This document shows, in pieces, positions 36,598 to 44,781 of a stretch of 64,000 nucleotides of DNA. The notes beneath the pieces were generated by a model. That model ran no database searches. It was not told where the DNA came from and saw only the letters and a list, made by a program, of their open reading frames with translations. How positions within the stretch are numbered: position 1 is the first letter of the stretch; each line of letters begins with the position of its first letter. A program made the position numbers and the translations under genes. The DNA is from Desulfurellaceae bacterium bin18 (GTDB taxonomy: Bacteria > Desulfobacterota > Binatia > Bin18), in assembly GCA_002238415.1 (NCBI GenBank), contig MPMI01000025.1:25132-89131 (forward strand), in the 5' to 3' direction.

Positions 36598-37686
36598 GTG
36601 GACGAACACAACACCCCTGACATCCACACTCGTATCACTGAGCGTCTCAGGCAGATTCAATATCCAGGCTCACAGCGAGATATTGTGACCCTAGGACTTG
36701 TTGGCAAGGTCCAGGTCCAGACAGACAGTGCGGTGGTGCAGATCCGGGCAAGCAGTATCAAAGAAGATGTCCTCCGCCACTTGCGCGGACGCATCACGCA
36801 AGAATTGACGACCTTACCCGAGATCGTGCACGTCCATATCCACGCGTTTGCCGCTCAAGCTGGGGAACCGCACCAAGGGGGCCAAGCGGGGAATCAAGCT
36901 GTGCGAGAGCGCGCGGATATTCCTGGGGTTCGGCGTATTCTGGCGGTGGCCAGCGGGAAAGGCGGGGTCGGGAAATCTACGGTTGCGGTCAACCTCACCC
37001 TGGCTCTAGGGTCGTTGGGACATAAGGTTGGGCTGCTTGATGCCGACATTTATGGACCCAGCGTACCGCTGATGATGGGGACCGAGGCCACGCCACGGGC
37101 GGGGCAGGACAAAAAGATCTACCCGGTTGAAAAGTATGGGGTGAGTCTCATCTCGATGGGTTTTTTTCTGGATGACCAGTCTCCGGTGATCTGGCGAGGC
37201 CCCATTGTGATGAGCATTGTCCGCCAGTTCCTGCGTGACGTGATCTGGAGTGAGTTGGATTACTTGGTTGTGGACCTACCGCCCGGTACCGGAGATATTG
37301 CCCTCACCCTGGCTCAGGAAGTTCCCCTGCACGGGGGTGTTATCGTGACGACGCCGCAAGATGTGGCCCTGCTTGACGTCCAGCGCGGGATCAGCATGTT
37401 CAAACAGGTCAATGTCCCGCTGCTTGGGGTGATCGAGAATATGAGTTTTTACGAGTGCCCGGTCTGCCACGAAAAAGAAGAAATCTTTGGCCATGGCGGC
37501 GCCCAGAAAACGGGACTGAAGGTGCTGGGTCAGGTGCCCCTGGTTGAAGAGGTGCGAGTTGGTGCCGACGCGGGTAAGCCGGTGGTGGTCTCGGCTCCTG
37601 ACCATCCGGTTGCCCAAGAGTTTTTTGGGATTGCCCGGCAGGTCGTCGCGGCAGAGGAAATGCAGTTGCCCCAGTCGGTCCACTAG
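36598..37686 (+). CDS. Mrp/NBP35 family Fe-S cluster carrier ATPase, copy 1
   Basis: 362 residues from GTG 36598. The N-terminal MIP18/DUF59 domain (RLRQIQYPGSQRDIVTLGLV) precedes the deviant Walker A ASGKGGVGKSTVAVNL. ADIYGPSVPLMMG and VVDLPPGTGDIALTLAQE follow, then the C-terminal CPVCHE pair of cysteines that holds a bridging 4Fe-4S cluster in the dimer. Such proteins carry clusters to apo-proteins. It is one of two paralogues in the same cluster; the second starts 358 bases after this one ends, with a DUF971 gene in between. Confidence 0.93.
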   Translation: MDEHNTPDIHTRITERLRQIQYPGSQRDIVTLGLVGKVQVQTDSAVVQIRASSIKEDVLRHLRGRITQELTTLPEIVHVHIHAFAAQAGEPHQGGQAGNQAVRERADIPGVRRILAVASGKGGVGKSTVAVNLTLALGSLGHKVGLLDADIYGPSVPLMMGTEATPRAGQDKKIYPVEKYGVSLISMGFFLDDQSPVIWRGPIVMSIVRQFLRDVIWSELDYLVVDLPPGTGDIALTLAQEVPLHGGVIVTTPQDVALLDVQRGISMFKQVNVPLLGVIENMSFYECPVCHEKEEIFGHGGAQKTGLKVLGQVPLVEEVRVGADAGKPVVVSAPDHPVAQEFFGIARQVVAAEEMQLPQSVH

Positions 37687-37706
37687 GGCTGAATAACGAG
37701 GATGCT

Positions 37707-38033
37707 ATGCCGACTCCCCTTCTCCTCACGCCCATTCCTGAAGACCAGCTCCTGCGTGTGCTGTGGGATGACGATACCCTGAACGACTACCCCTTCGCCT
37801 ATCTGCGGGGCTGGTGTCCGTGTGCGGTCTGCCAGGGGCATGGTGGCGAACGCCACTTTATTGAGGTGGAAAATCCTCAGCTTGTGAGTATCGATATGGT
37901 CGGTAATTATGCTGTGAATCCGACCTGGGATGACGGCCACGAAACGGGCATTTACACTTATGTCTACCTGCGGAGTTTAGGCGAGAGCCAAGATAGTCAG
38001 CATAGCCAGGATGATCCCGAAGGGACACATTAA
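37707..38033 (+). CDS. DUF971 domain protein
   Basis: 108 residues. The domain has LRVLWDDDTLNDYPFAYLR, the CPCAVCQ cysteine cluster and NPTWDDGHETGIYTYVYLR, all typical of DUF971 (also the N-terminal domain of gamma-butyrobetaine hydroxylase). The domain binds zinc in eukaryotic relatives. Stand-alone DUF971 genes often sit next to mrp, which points to a role in Fe-S cluster supply. It lies 20 bases after the first mrp, and its end overlaps the longest reading frame of the second. Confidence 0.88.
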   Translation: MPTPLLLTPIPEDQLLRVLWDDDTLNDYPFAYLRGWCPCAVCQGHGGERHFIEVENPQLVSIDMVGNYAVNPTWDDGHETGIYTYVYLRSLGESQDSQHSQDDPEGTH

Positions 38034-38043
38034 AGGCGCATCT

Positions 38044-39111
38044 ATGTCAACACCACCAACACCCCAGGAATTATTAGAAGCCCTCAAACAGGTCAAATAT
38101 CCCGGCTTTAACCGAGATATTGTCGCCTTCGGCGTGGTCAAGGATATTGCGGTCGGCGGTGCGGCGGTGACGGTAGAGCTCGCCCCTTCAACCGGCAATG
38201 CGGAGGTCATCGCAGACATTCGACAGCGCGTGATTGAAACGCTCAGCCCGCTCGTCCACCTGCCTGTAGAGATTTCCATCCAGCAGCCGGACGCCCCAAA
38301 ACCTACGCCTCAGTCCAAGCCCCAGATTCCAGGGGTGCGGCATGTGGTCGCGGTGGCCAGTGGCAAGGGTGGGGTTGGAAAATCAACGGTTTCGGTGAAC
38401 CTGGCAACGGCGCTGGCTCGAACGGGCCAGCGGGTTGGGGTGATGGATGCCGATGTCTATGGACCGAGTATCCCCCTCATGTTGGGTATTAACGAGAAGC
38501 CCAAGAGCACGGAAGATAAACGCTTGATCCCGGTTACCAAATACGACATGCGGATCATGTCCATGGGCTTTCTGATTCCAGACAGCCACGCCGTCATTTG
38601 GCGCGGGCCGATGATCGATAAGCTGCTGACCGAGTTTATTACCAAGGTCGAGTGGGGAGAACTGGATGTGCTCGTCGTGGACCTGCCGCCTGGCACCGGC
38701 GACGCGCAGCTGACCATGGTGCAAAAGGTTCCGCTCTCCGGCGGGGTCATTGTGACGACGCCCCAGGATGTGGCGCTGCTTGATGCGCGTCGGGGCATCA
38801 AGATGTTTGAGGAAGTCGACGTTCCAATCTTGGGTGTTATCGAAAATATGAGTTACCTGATCTGTCGTTCTTGTGGGCACGAAGCGCATATTTTTTCTCA
38901 TGGCAACGGAGCAAAAATGGCCGAACAATTTAATCTGCCGTTCCTCGGCCAACTGCCCCTCGTCCATGAGATTGTCGTCGGAGGGGATGCGGGCATCCCA
39001 CTTGTCATCGCCCAGCCTGACCACCCGCAGAGTCAGACTTTTCTTGAGATTGCCCAGCAAGTCCTGAAACAGGTCGAAACATCGTCTGTTCGCCCCGGGA
39101 CTCTCCAATAG
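38044..39111 (+). CDS. Mrp/NBP35 family Fe-S cluster carrier ATPase, copy 2
   Basis: 355 residues. The DUF59 part starts TPQELLEALKQVKYPGFNRD; Walker A is ASGKGGVGKSTVSVNLATA, and ADVYGPSIPLMLG and VVDLPPGTGDAQLTMVQ follow. The cluster cysteines are in ICRSCGHEAHIFSHGNG. It is clearly related to copy 1 but far from identical (the DUF59 regions differ most), so this is not a recent duplication. ATG 38044 follows AAAGGCGC. The two may form a heteromer, as NBP35 and Cfd1 do in eukaryotes. Confidence 0.93.
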   Translation: MSTPPTPQELLEALKQVKYPGFNRDIVAFGVVKDIAVGGAAVTVELAPSTGNAEVIADIRQRVIETLSPLVHLPVEISIQQPDAPKPTPQSKPQIPGVRHVVAVASGKGGVGKSTVSVNLATALARTGQRVGVMDADVYGPSIPLMLGINEKPKSTEDKRLIPVTKYDMRIMSMGFLIPDSHAVIWRGPMIDKLLTEFITKVEWGELDVLVVDLPPGTGDAQLTMVQKVPLSGGVIVTTPQDVALLDARRGIKMFEEVDVPILGVIENMSYLICRSCGHEAHIFSHGNGAKMAEQFNLPFLGQLPLVHEIVVGGDAGIPLVIAQPDHPQSQTFLEIAQQVLKQVETSSVRPGTLQ

Positions 39112-39131
39112 GTCAACCTCCGTTCATCGAC

Positions 39132-39485
39132 ATGGCAAAATTATACGTCTCGTTTGAAAACGGGAATCCTGAACAGCTTATTGAATTTGACCCGGCCCAA
39201 GCGCCTTTTCACCATGATGGCGAGCCGGGTTCCATACTCGATATCTTACTCGGCCATGGCGTTGAACTCGAACACGCCTGTGGCGGCAATTGTGCCTGTA
39301 CGACCTGCCACGTGATTGTCACCCAAGGCATGGCGCATTTGACTGAGAACGAAGAGGAAGAAGACGATATGCTCGACAAGGCACCTGGCTTGGTGTCAAC
39401 GTCGCGGCTGGGCTGTCAGGCGGTTATGGCTGAGGGTGAGGTGAAAATTCGTATTCCCCGCTACACGATTAACCAACAGGTATGA
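39132..39485 (+). CDS. 2Fe-2S ferredoxin (Isc/adrenodoxin type)
   Basis: 117 residues. The cluster ligands Cys50, Cys56, Cys59 and Cys95 have the C-x5-C-x2-C ... C spacing of the Isc/adrenodoxin family (HACGGNCACTTCHV; SRLGCQA). An acidic patch (ENEEEEDDM) typical of partner binding lies between them. It is likely the electron donor for cluster assembly or for the flavoprotein encoded 18 bases downstream. Confidence 0.93.
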   Translation: MAKLYVSFENGNPEQLIEFDPAQAPFHHDGEPGSILDILLGHGVELEHACGGNCACTTCHVIVTQGMAHLTENEEEEDDMLDKAPGLVSTSRLGCQAVMAEGEVKIRIPRYTINQQV

Positions 39486-39503
39486 CGGAGAGCCGCCACG
39501 CGC

Positions 39504-40223
39504 ATGTCTTCCTCGCCGACCTTTACCGCTACTATCGAAAAGATTATTGAACGCACCCCGGAGACCCGTTCTTTTTTCCTCCGGGTGGCAAATGGTCGGA
39601 AACTCTCTTTTGTGCCGGGCCAATTCCTCTCGTTTTTGCTCCCGGTCGGTGGCGAGACGCTCACCCGGGCATACACGATTGCTTCCCTGCCTGGGGAAGA
39701 GGAATGTTTTGAGATTTGTTTGAATCAGGTTGATGGTGGTCCCGGCTCCCCCTACCTTTTCAGCCGGAAAGAATCCGACGTCCTTTGTTTTACCGGCCCG
39801 TGGGGAAGCTTTGTCCTCGACCGGCCAACGGACGCTGAATACATTTTTATTGCCGACCGAGTTGGCGTCGTGCCTTTTCGACCTATGATTGCTCGTCTCC
39901 TGACTGCGAGCGGACATCACACCGCCCGGTTGCTGTATGCTGCGCCACAGGCAGGGGACTTGCTGTACGCTGCCGAGTGGCAAAGGTGGGAGGGCCAGTG
40001 CGCTCATTTTTCCTTTCAACCGCTCGTCGCCGAGTGTGAATCGGAGGAGTATTCCATACAGAAGGGGCTTTTACCTTACGTCGAGCAGCATTTTGTCAAA
40101 GAGGCGAGACCGCACAACCGACAGTTTTATATCTGTGGGATAGGGCGGTCCGTTCTGTTATTGAGAGACCTCCTCCGTGGAGCCGGATACGAGCGTCAGG
40201 CTGTGAAATATGAAAAATGGTAG
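39504..40223 (+). CDS. FNR-like FAD-binding oxidoreductase with altered NAD(P) site
   Basis: 239 residues. The FAD-binding barrel has TRAYTIASLPGEEE (the RxYS/T-type motif) and the FVPGQFLSF strand. The nucleotide domain follows, but the usual Gly-Gly-Thr-Gly turn is replaced: the protein has FIADRVGVVPFRPM where relatives have a Gly-rich loop before the P-F-R. The closing YICGIGRSVLLL keeps the Cys-Gly. The pair with the upstream ferredoxin suggests a ferredoxin reductase, but NAD(P)H use is uncertain given the loop change. Confidence 0.78.
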   Translation: MSSSPTFTATIEKIIERTPETRSFFLRVANGRKLSFVPGQFLSFLLPVGGETLTRAYTIASLPGEEECFEICLNQVDGGPGSPYLFSRKESDVLCFTGPWGSFVLDRPTDAEYIFIADRVGVVPFRPMIARLLTASGHHTARLLYAAPQAGDLLYAAEWQRWEGQCAHFSFQPLVAECESEEYSIQKGLLPYVEQHFVKEARPHNRQFYICGIGRSVLLLRDLLRGAGYERQAVKYEKW

Positions 40224-40286
40224 AGCGAGAATGTTGAACAACCGTCAGAAAGGAATCTGTCTGGTACTTCTTCCACAGCGGAACGG

Positions 40287-40316
40287 TTGACAAGTTGGAC
40301 TTTAGAACTCTATCAT
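40287..40316 (+). promoter_or_regulatory. Sigma-70 promoter for iscU
   Basis: TTGACA (40287-40292), an 18-base spacer and TATCAT (40311-40316). This separates iscU and the nuo region from the upstream mrp operon. The ribosome site ATAAGGAG lies just before the iscU start. Confidence 0.65.
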
Positions 40317-40374
40317 CAGGTCAATCCATGAGTGAGAGATTCCCTGCATAACAGTTTTTTATAAGGAGAAACCG

Positions 40375-40788
40375 ATGGCATATACCGAGCGAGTGATAGA
40401 GCATTATGAGCGGCCGCGGAACGTGGGGAGTTTTGAGGCCGAGGAAATGAATGTGGGCACCGGTGTGGTGGGCGCCCCGGAGTGTGGGGACGTGATGAAG
40501 TTACAGTTGAAGATCAACCCGCAGACCGAAGTGATTGAAGATGCGAAATTCAAGACCTTTGGGTGTGGGTCGGCGATCGCGTCCTCGAGCTATGTGACAG
40601 AGTTGGTCAAGGGCAAGACCGTGGCTGAGGCAGGGGAGATCAAGAACACGCAGATCGTGGAGGAGTTGGCGTTACCGCCGGTGAAGATTCACTGTTCGGT
40701 CTTAGCGGAGGATGCGATCAAGGCCGCGGTGGCAGACTGGCGGGGACATTCAGAGGAAGCGGCGTCGTCGAAGAAGAATGCCGCCTAG
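40375..40788 (+). CDS. iscU: Fe-S cluster scaffold IscU
   Basis: 137 residues. The three cluster-binding cysteines are Cys37 (GAPECGDVMKL), Cys64 (TFGCGSAIASSS) and Cys107 (KIHCSVLAEDAI), with Asp39 also present. The LPPVK motif recognised by HscA lies at 100-104. No iscS, hscA or hscB is adjacent. Codon use is unlike its neighbours: nearly all GAG, GTG, CGG, GGG and AAG, a pattern shared in this window only with tuf. It has its own promoter and lies 39 bases before the first nuoB. Confidence 0.95.
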   Translation: MAYTERVIEHYERPRNVGSFEAEEMNVGTGVVGAPECGDVMKLQLKINPQTEVIEDAKFKTFGCGSAIASSSYVTELVKGKTVAEAGEIKNTQIVEELALPPVKIHCSVLAEDAIKAAVADWRGHSEEAASSKKNAA

Positions 40789-40827
40789 ACAAGGGCACAG
40801 CGCGAGTGGGACTGAGACGGGGAAGAT

Positions 40828-41358
40828 ATGGAAAACAACGCCACGCAAGTAACGGCCACACGGCTACAGGGCGGAGAAGAAGCCTTGCTGGGTGATGCGG
40901 TTGTTCTGACCCAATTGGATAAAGCCATTGGTTGGGCTCGGAAGTATTCGATTTTTCCTTACCCATTCGCAACGGCGTGCTGTGCCATGGAATATATGTC
41001 GCTGTCGATGACGCCGTATGATATCGACCGTTTTGGGGCTTTACTGCCCCGGTTTAGTCCCAGACAAGCTGATTTGTTGATGGTGATTGGAACGGTGACG
41101 TGTCGCCAAGCTCCTATCCTGAAGCGCGTATACGAGCAGATGGCAGAGCCGAACTGGGTGATGGCTTTTGGGGCTTGCGCTTCGACCGGCGGGTTTTACG
41201 ATAACTACACCACCGTCGCGGGCATCGACCATATTGTCCCTGTTGATGTATATGTGCCAGGCTGCCCACCCCGTCCTGAGAACGTTTTAGACGCCCTCAT
41301 GGCTTTACAGCGCAAAATTCAAAGCCAGAAGCAGAAATTCCGCGGAGCCGAATTGTAG
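40828..41358 (+). CDS. nuoB: NADH-quinone oxidoreductase subunit B, first copy
   Basis: 176 residues. The N2 cluster ligands are the Cys-Cys pair in FATACCAMEYM, Cys in FGACASTGG and Cys in [30 protein letters not shown] is a family signature. It differs from the second nuoB of this operon at the N2 surroundings (FPYPFATACC here, [10 protein letters not shown] there). It is separated from nuoA by an Rrf2 gene. Which of the two copies sits in the complex, or under what condition, cannot be told. Confidence 0.92.
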   Translation: MENNATQVTATRLQGGEEALLGDAVVLTQLDKAIGWARKYSIFPYPFATACCAMEYMSLSMTPYDIDRFGALLPRFSPRQADLLMVIGTVTCRQAPILKRVYEQMAEPNWVMAFGACASTGGFYDNYTTVAGIDHIVPVDVYVPGCPPRPENVLDALMALQRKIQSQKQKFRGAEL

Positions 41359-41457
41359 GGATCAGGAAACACACGTCAATGGGCCTCAACCAAGGCACGC
41401 AAAAGTGAGGCTATGGGTATCGGAGTATCCTCAAGATCAACCGAGCGCAGCTCTCTG

Positions 41458-41955
41458 ATGAACATCGGACGGCGGGTAGACTACGCCGTTCGTGCGTTGA
41501 CGTATCTTGCTGCTCAGCCTCAGGAGAGGGTTGTTCCAAGGCGGGAGATCCAGACAAAACAAGATATTCCTGCGCACTTCCTGTCAAAGATTATGAAACA
41601 GCTTGCGGCTGGTGGATTGGTTGAGTCCTATATGGGCGCGCGTGGCGGGTCTACGCTCAAGAAGCCTGCGTCTGATATCAGCTTGCGGGCGGTGTATGAG
41701 TGTTTAGAAGGACCGCTATTGCTGATGGAATGTCTCGACGAAGATGGGAATGCCTGTTGCTATCATCCGGTGTGTAATCAGATCTCTGTATGGGGGGAGG
41801 CACAACGCTTGTTGGGATCGTATCTGGATAATGTCTCCATCGGACAGATCGCACATAAGCTGGGGCTGCGGGAGGAGCTTGCCCATCGCGAGCAGGGAGA
41901 GTATACAGAGTCTGCTCGTCCTTATATTGCTGATATTGCCAAGCCGTCGCTCTAA
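41458..41955 (+). CDS. Rrf2 family transcriptional regulator (IscR-like)
   Basis: 165 residues. The winged helix (MNIGRRVDYAVRALTYLAA, IPAHFLSKIMKQLAAGGLV, YMGARGGSTLKKP) is the Rrf2 pattern. Cys92, Cys100, Cys101 and Cys106 match the position of the IscR 2Fe-2S ligands (92, 98, 104) with altered spacing, so it probably senses Fe-S or redox state. The start at 41458 gives the usual N-terminus. It lies between two nuoB-containing segments, the natural candidate to regulate iscU and the nuo operon. Confidence 0.9.
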   Translation: MNIGRRVDYAVRALTYLAAQPQERVVPRREIQTKQDIPAHFLSKIMKQLAAGGLVESYMGARGGSTLKKPASDISLRAVYECLEGPLLLMECLDEDGNACCYHPVCNQISVWGEAQRLLGSYLDNVSIGQIAHKLGLREELAHREQGEYTESARPYIADIAKPSL

Positions 41956-42026
41956 AGGTGGACTGCTTTCCAACTGGGAGTACGGCCACCTTGGGAGGAA
42001 CTTGTTAAACAGAAGGAGTTTGTACG

Positions 42027-42467
42027 GTGCTGTTTAATCTTGGGAATGTTCTGGTCTTTTCCATCCTTGCCATTGCGTTCTGTGCCGTGCACCTCGCGCT
42101 GGGAAAGCTCCTGCGTCCGCACAACCCGGAAGCAAAGAAGCTGACCACGTATGAGTGCGGAGAGCCGCCGACCGGGGGGGCCTGGATTAATTTTAATATT
42201 CGTTTCTACCTAATCGCCCTCGTGTTTGTGATATTTGAAATCGAGGTTGCCTTTATTTTCCCAGTTGCCGTGGCGTTTCGCGCCTGGTTGCTCAATGGAC
42301 AAGGGCTCTTTGCGCTCACTGAAATTCTGATCTTTCTGGGCATTCTTGTCGTCGGACTGGTCTATGTCTGGGCCAAGCGCGACCTTGAATGGCTCAAGCG
42401 ACTGCAACCAACTGAAGCCGAAGCTCAGACCGCAGCGAAAGAATCCGAATTGCCGAAAGCCGCCTGA
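42027..42467 (+). CDS. nuoA: NADH-quinone oxidoreductase subunit A
   Basis: 146 residues from GTG 42027 after AAGGAG. Three membrane helices; TYECGEPPTGGAWINFNIRF is the conserved loop with the redox-sensitive Cys, and FVIFEIEVAFIFP is the second helix with its acidic residues. It begins the contiguous nuoA-N operon. The C-terminal extension is charged and longer than in E. coli. Confidence 0.95.
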   Translation: MLFNLGNVLVFSILAIAFCAVHLALGKLLRPHNPEAKKLTTYECGEPPTGGAWINFNIRFYLIALVFVIFEIEVAFIFPVAVAFRAWLLNGQGLFALTEILIFLGILVVGLVYVWAKRDLEWLKRLQPTEAEAQTAAKESELPKAA

Positions 42468-42476
42468 GGAGGAAGC

Positions 42477-42977
42477 ATGTCCCTGATCAATAGTATTCCA
42501 GAGATGGTGATCACAACCAAGCTTGATGAGGTTCTTAATTGGACCCGGAAATCATCGGTGTGGTACATGCTCTTCGGCCTTGCGTGCTGTGCGATTGAGC
42601 TCATGCAAACCGGCGGTCCCCGAGCGGACTTGGAGCGTTTCGGGGCGGCCCCACGGGCGACCCCGCGTCAGTCCGATATGATGATTATTGCTGGGACGCT
42701 CACATTGAAGATGGCACTCCGGACGAAAGTCCTTTACGATCAAATGCCCGACCCTAAATATGTGATATCTATGGGGAGTTGTTCAAATTGCGGAGGGCTG
42801 TTTCAGTTAGCGTACTCGGTCTGCGATGGTGTCGATAAGGTGATTCCCGTTGATGTATACGTTCCTGGCTGTCCGCCCCGTCCTGAAGCCCTGACAGAGG
42901 GCTTGCTCAAACTCCAAGAAAAGATGATGCAGGAGCGCTGGTTGGTGAAGGGCTCCTCTGCGCAAGCCGCGGCATAA
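42477..42977 (+). CDS. nuoB: NADH-quinone oxidoreductase subunit B, second copy
   Basis: 166 residues. N2 ligands: Cys-Cys in [12 protein letters not shown], Cys in MGSCSNCGG and Cys in [30 protein letters not shown] is the typical segment. This copy occupies the canonical place between nuoA and nuoC and looks like the regular complex I subunit. It links the hydrophilic arm to the quinone site. Confidence 0.95.
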   Translation: MSLINSIPEMVITTKLDEVLNWTRKSSVWYMLFGLACCAIELMQTGGPRADLERFGAAPRATPRQSDMMIIAGTLTLKMALRTKVLYDQMPDPKYVISMGSCSNCGGLFQLAYSVCDGVDKVIPVDVYVPGCPPRPEALTEGLLKLQEKMMQERWLVKGSSAQAAA

Positions 42978-43029
42978 AAAATATTGACGACAAGCGGCGC
43001 ATCAGGAAGGGCACGGTAGTGTGTGAACT

Positions 43030-43524
43030 ATGAGTCCCACCGAGATACACCAAAGATTACAAGACCAGCACGGCGACGCCATTACAGCCTTTGAGGCTGA
43101 CGCCCTCGACCCCTTTGTCCTTATCAAGTCAGACTCTATCGTGGAGGTATGTCGATTTCTTCACGACGACCCGGATTTGGCCTTTGACTGTCTAACGAAT
43201 ATGTCCGGTGTTGACTTCTTAAAAGAGGACTACATCCAAGTGGTTCTCCACCTGTACTCCTATACCCATCGACATGCGATAGTGGTCAAGGCGAATGTAT
43301 CGCGCGAAGAGCCGAGCATGCCTTCTGTGGAAGCGGTCTGGAAAGCCGCCAATTGGCTGGAACGCGAGATCTACGACTTGCTTGGCGTCGTTTTTACCGG
43401 ACACTCGGACTTGCGGCGTTTATTAATGCCGGAAGACTGGGTTGGGCATCCGCTCCGCAAGGATTTTGTCGAGCCTGAAGAGTACCATGGCATCAGCACG
43501 CGTCGAGAGAGCCTGCTGAAATAA
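43030..43524 (+). CDS. nuoC: NADH-quinone oxidoreductase subunit C
   Basis: 164 residues. The 30-kDa subunit signature EREIYDLLGVVFTGHSDLRR and the ending HPLRKDFVEPEEY are present. Not fused to NuoD. It is part of the peripheral arm. Confidence 0.95.
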   Translation: MSPTEIHQRLQDQHGDAITAFEADALDPFVLIKSDSIVEVCRFLHDDPDLAFDCLTNMSGVDFLKEDYIQVVLHLYSYTHRHAIVVKANVSREEPSMPSVEAVWKAANWLEREIYDLLGVVFTGHSDLRRLLMPEDWVGHPLRKDFVEPEEYHGISTRRESLLK

Positions 43525-43599
43525 ATCCACGCTCGTGTTCCAACCCACCGTTGTCTTTTTTATCGCCCCTTGTATGCAAACCCAAAGCGGGAGGCATCT

Positions 43600-44754
43600 A
43601 TGAGTCTGGCAGGGTATGAGTTTGAAGTCCAACGTGATGATGGTCTGGCAACAGAAGAGATGACCCTGAATATGGGCCCCCAGCACCCGAGTACGCATGG
43701 GGTGTTGCGTTTCGTGGTCAAGGCTGATGGCGAAATCATGCGGACGGCACTTCCTGATATCGGTTATCTGCATCGCTCCATAGAGAAGATATCCGAGAAA
43801 GTCGGTTATCACGGCTTCATGCCTTATACGGACCGCGTCGATTATGTCTCGGCTATGCAGTGTAACCAAGGCTGGGCCATGGTCTGCGAGCGCGCGGCCG
43901 GGATTGAGGTTCCTCGGCGGGGAGAATTTTGTCGAATTATTGCTTGCGAATTAGGCCGGATCGCCAGTCACCTGCTCTCGGTTGGGACCATGGTCATGGA
44001 TATTGGTGGTATGACCCCATTTACGCATGCGATTCGGGAGCGGGAGAAGGTGAATAACCTGCTTGAAGATCTGTGCGGTGCGCGGTTGACCTTTAACTAT
44101 ATGCGCATTGGTGGTGTCGCCTGGGATTTACCCCCCGGATACGCCGAACAGGTGACGGCCTTCCTGGATCAATTTGAACCCCTCATTGCCGAATACAACG
44201 ACCTGATTTCCTATAATAAGATCTATGTCGAACGCTTAGCCAATGTTGCGGCGGTCAGCAAAGAAGAGGCGATTAACTACAACTTGGTTGGCCCCAATCT
44301 GCGCGGCTGTGGTTTTCAGTATGATGTGCGCCGGGATGAGCCCTATTCGATTTACCCGGAATTAGACTTTGACGTGCCTGTCGGGACTGGCGAAGTCGGC
44401 ACCCTGGGCGATTGCTTTGACCGCTATATAGTGCGGATTAAAGAATTAAAAGAATCCTGCAAAATCGTCCGTCAATGTCTGGATATGATTCCTGACGGGC
44501 CGGTCCTGGCGAGAGTGGCCAAGAAGCTCAAACCGCCGGTTGGCGACGCGCATGTCCGTGTCGAAGCCTCTCGGGGGGATATGGGTTGGTATGTGGTCAG
44601 TGACGGGAGTGAGTTCCCCTATCGAACAAAAATTAGAACTGGCTCATTTTCAGCGATGAGCATAGTGGACAAACTCAGTCGCGGGATTATGATTGCCGAC
44701 TTGATTGCGTTGATTGCCAGCCTCGATGTGGTGGCTCCTGAAGTTGACCGGTAG
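43600..44754 (+). CDS. nuoD: NADH-quinone oxidoreductase subunit D
   Basis: 384 residues. TLNMGPQHPSTHGVLRFVV with the quinone-site His near the N-terminus, GYLHRSIEKISEKVGYHGF, and the C-terminal PVGDAHVRVEASRGDMGWY are diagnostic of the 49-kDa subunit. ATG 43600, after GCGGGAGG, is preferred over the in-frame TTG 30 bases upstream. Confidence 0.95.
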   Translation: MSLAGYEFEVQRDDGLATEEMTLNMGPQHPSTHGVLRFVVKADGEIMRTALPDIGYLHRSIEKISEKVGYHGFMPYTDRVDYVSAMQCNQGWAMVCERAAGIEVPRRGEFCRIIACELGRIASHLLSVGTMVMDIGGMTPFTHAIREREKVNNLLEDLCGARLTFNYMRIGGVAWDLPPGYAEQVTAFLDQFEPLIAEYNDLISYNKIYVERLANVAAVSKEEAINYNLVGPNLRGCGFQYDVRRDEPYSIYPELDFDVPVGTGEVGTLGDCFDRYIVRIKELKESCKIVRQCLDMIPDGPVLARVAKKLKPPVGDAHVRVEASRGDMGWYVVSDGSEFPYRTKIRTGSFSAMSIVDKLSRGIMIADLIALIASLDVVAPEVDR

Positions 44755-44781
44755 AGGGAAATACGGTACGAGTGCGGCGCT

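Noticed and set aside
38383..39108. 241-codon antisense frame in the second mrp gene
   Set aside because: Shadow of a well-supported ATPase; the composition is rich in His, Arg and Asn without any recognisable fold.
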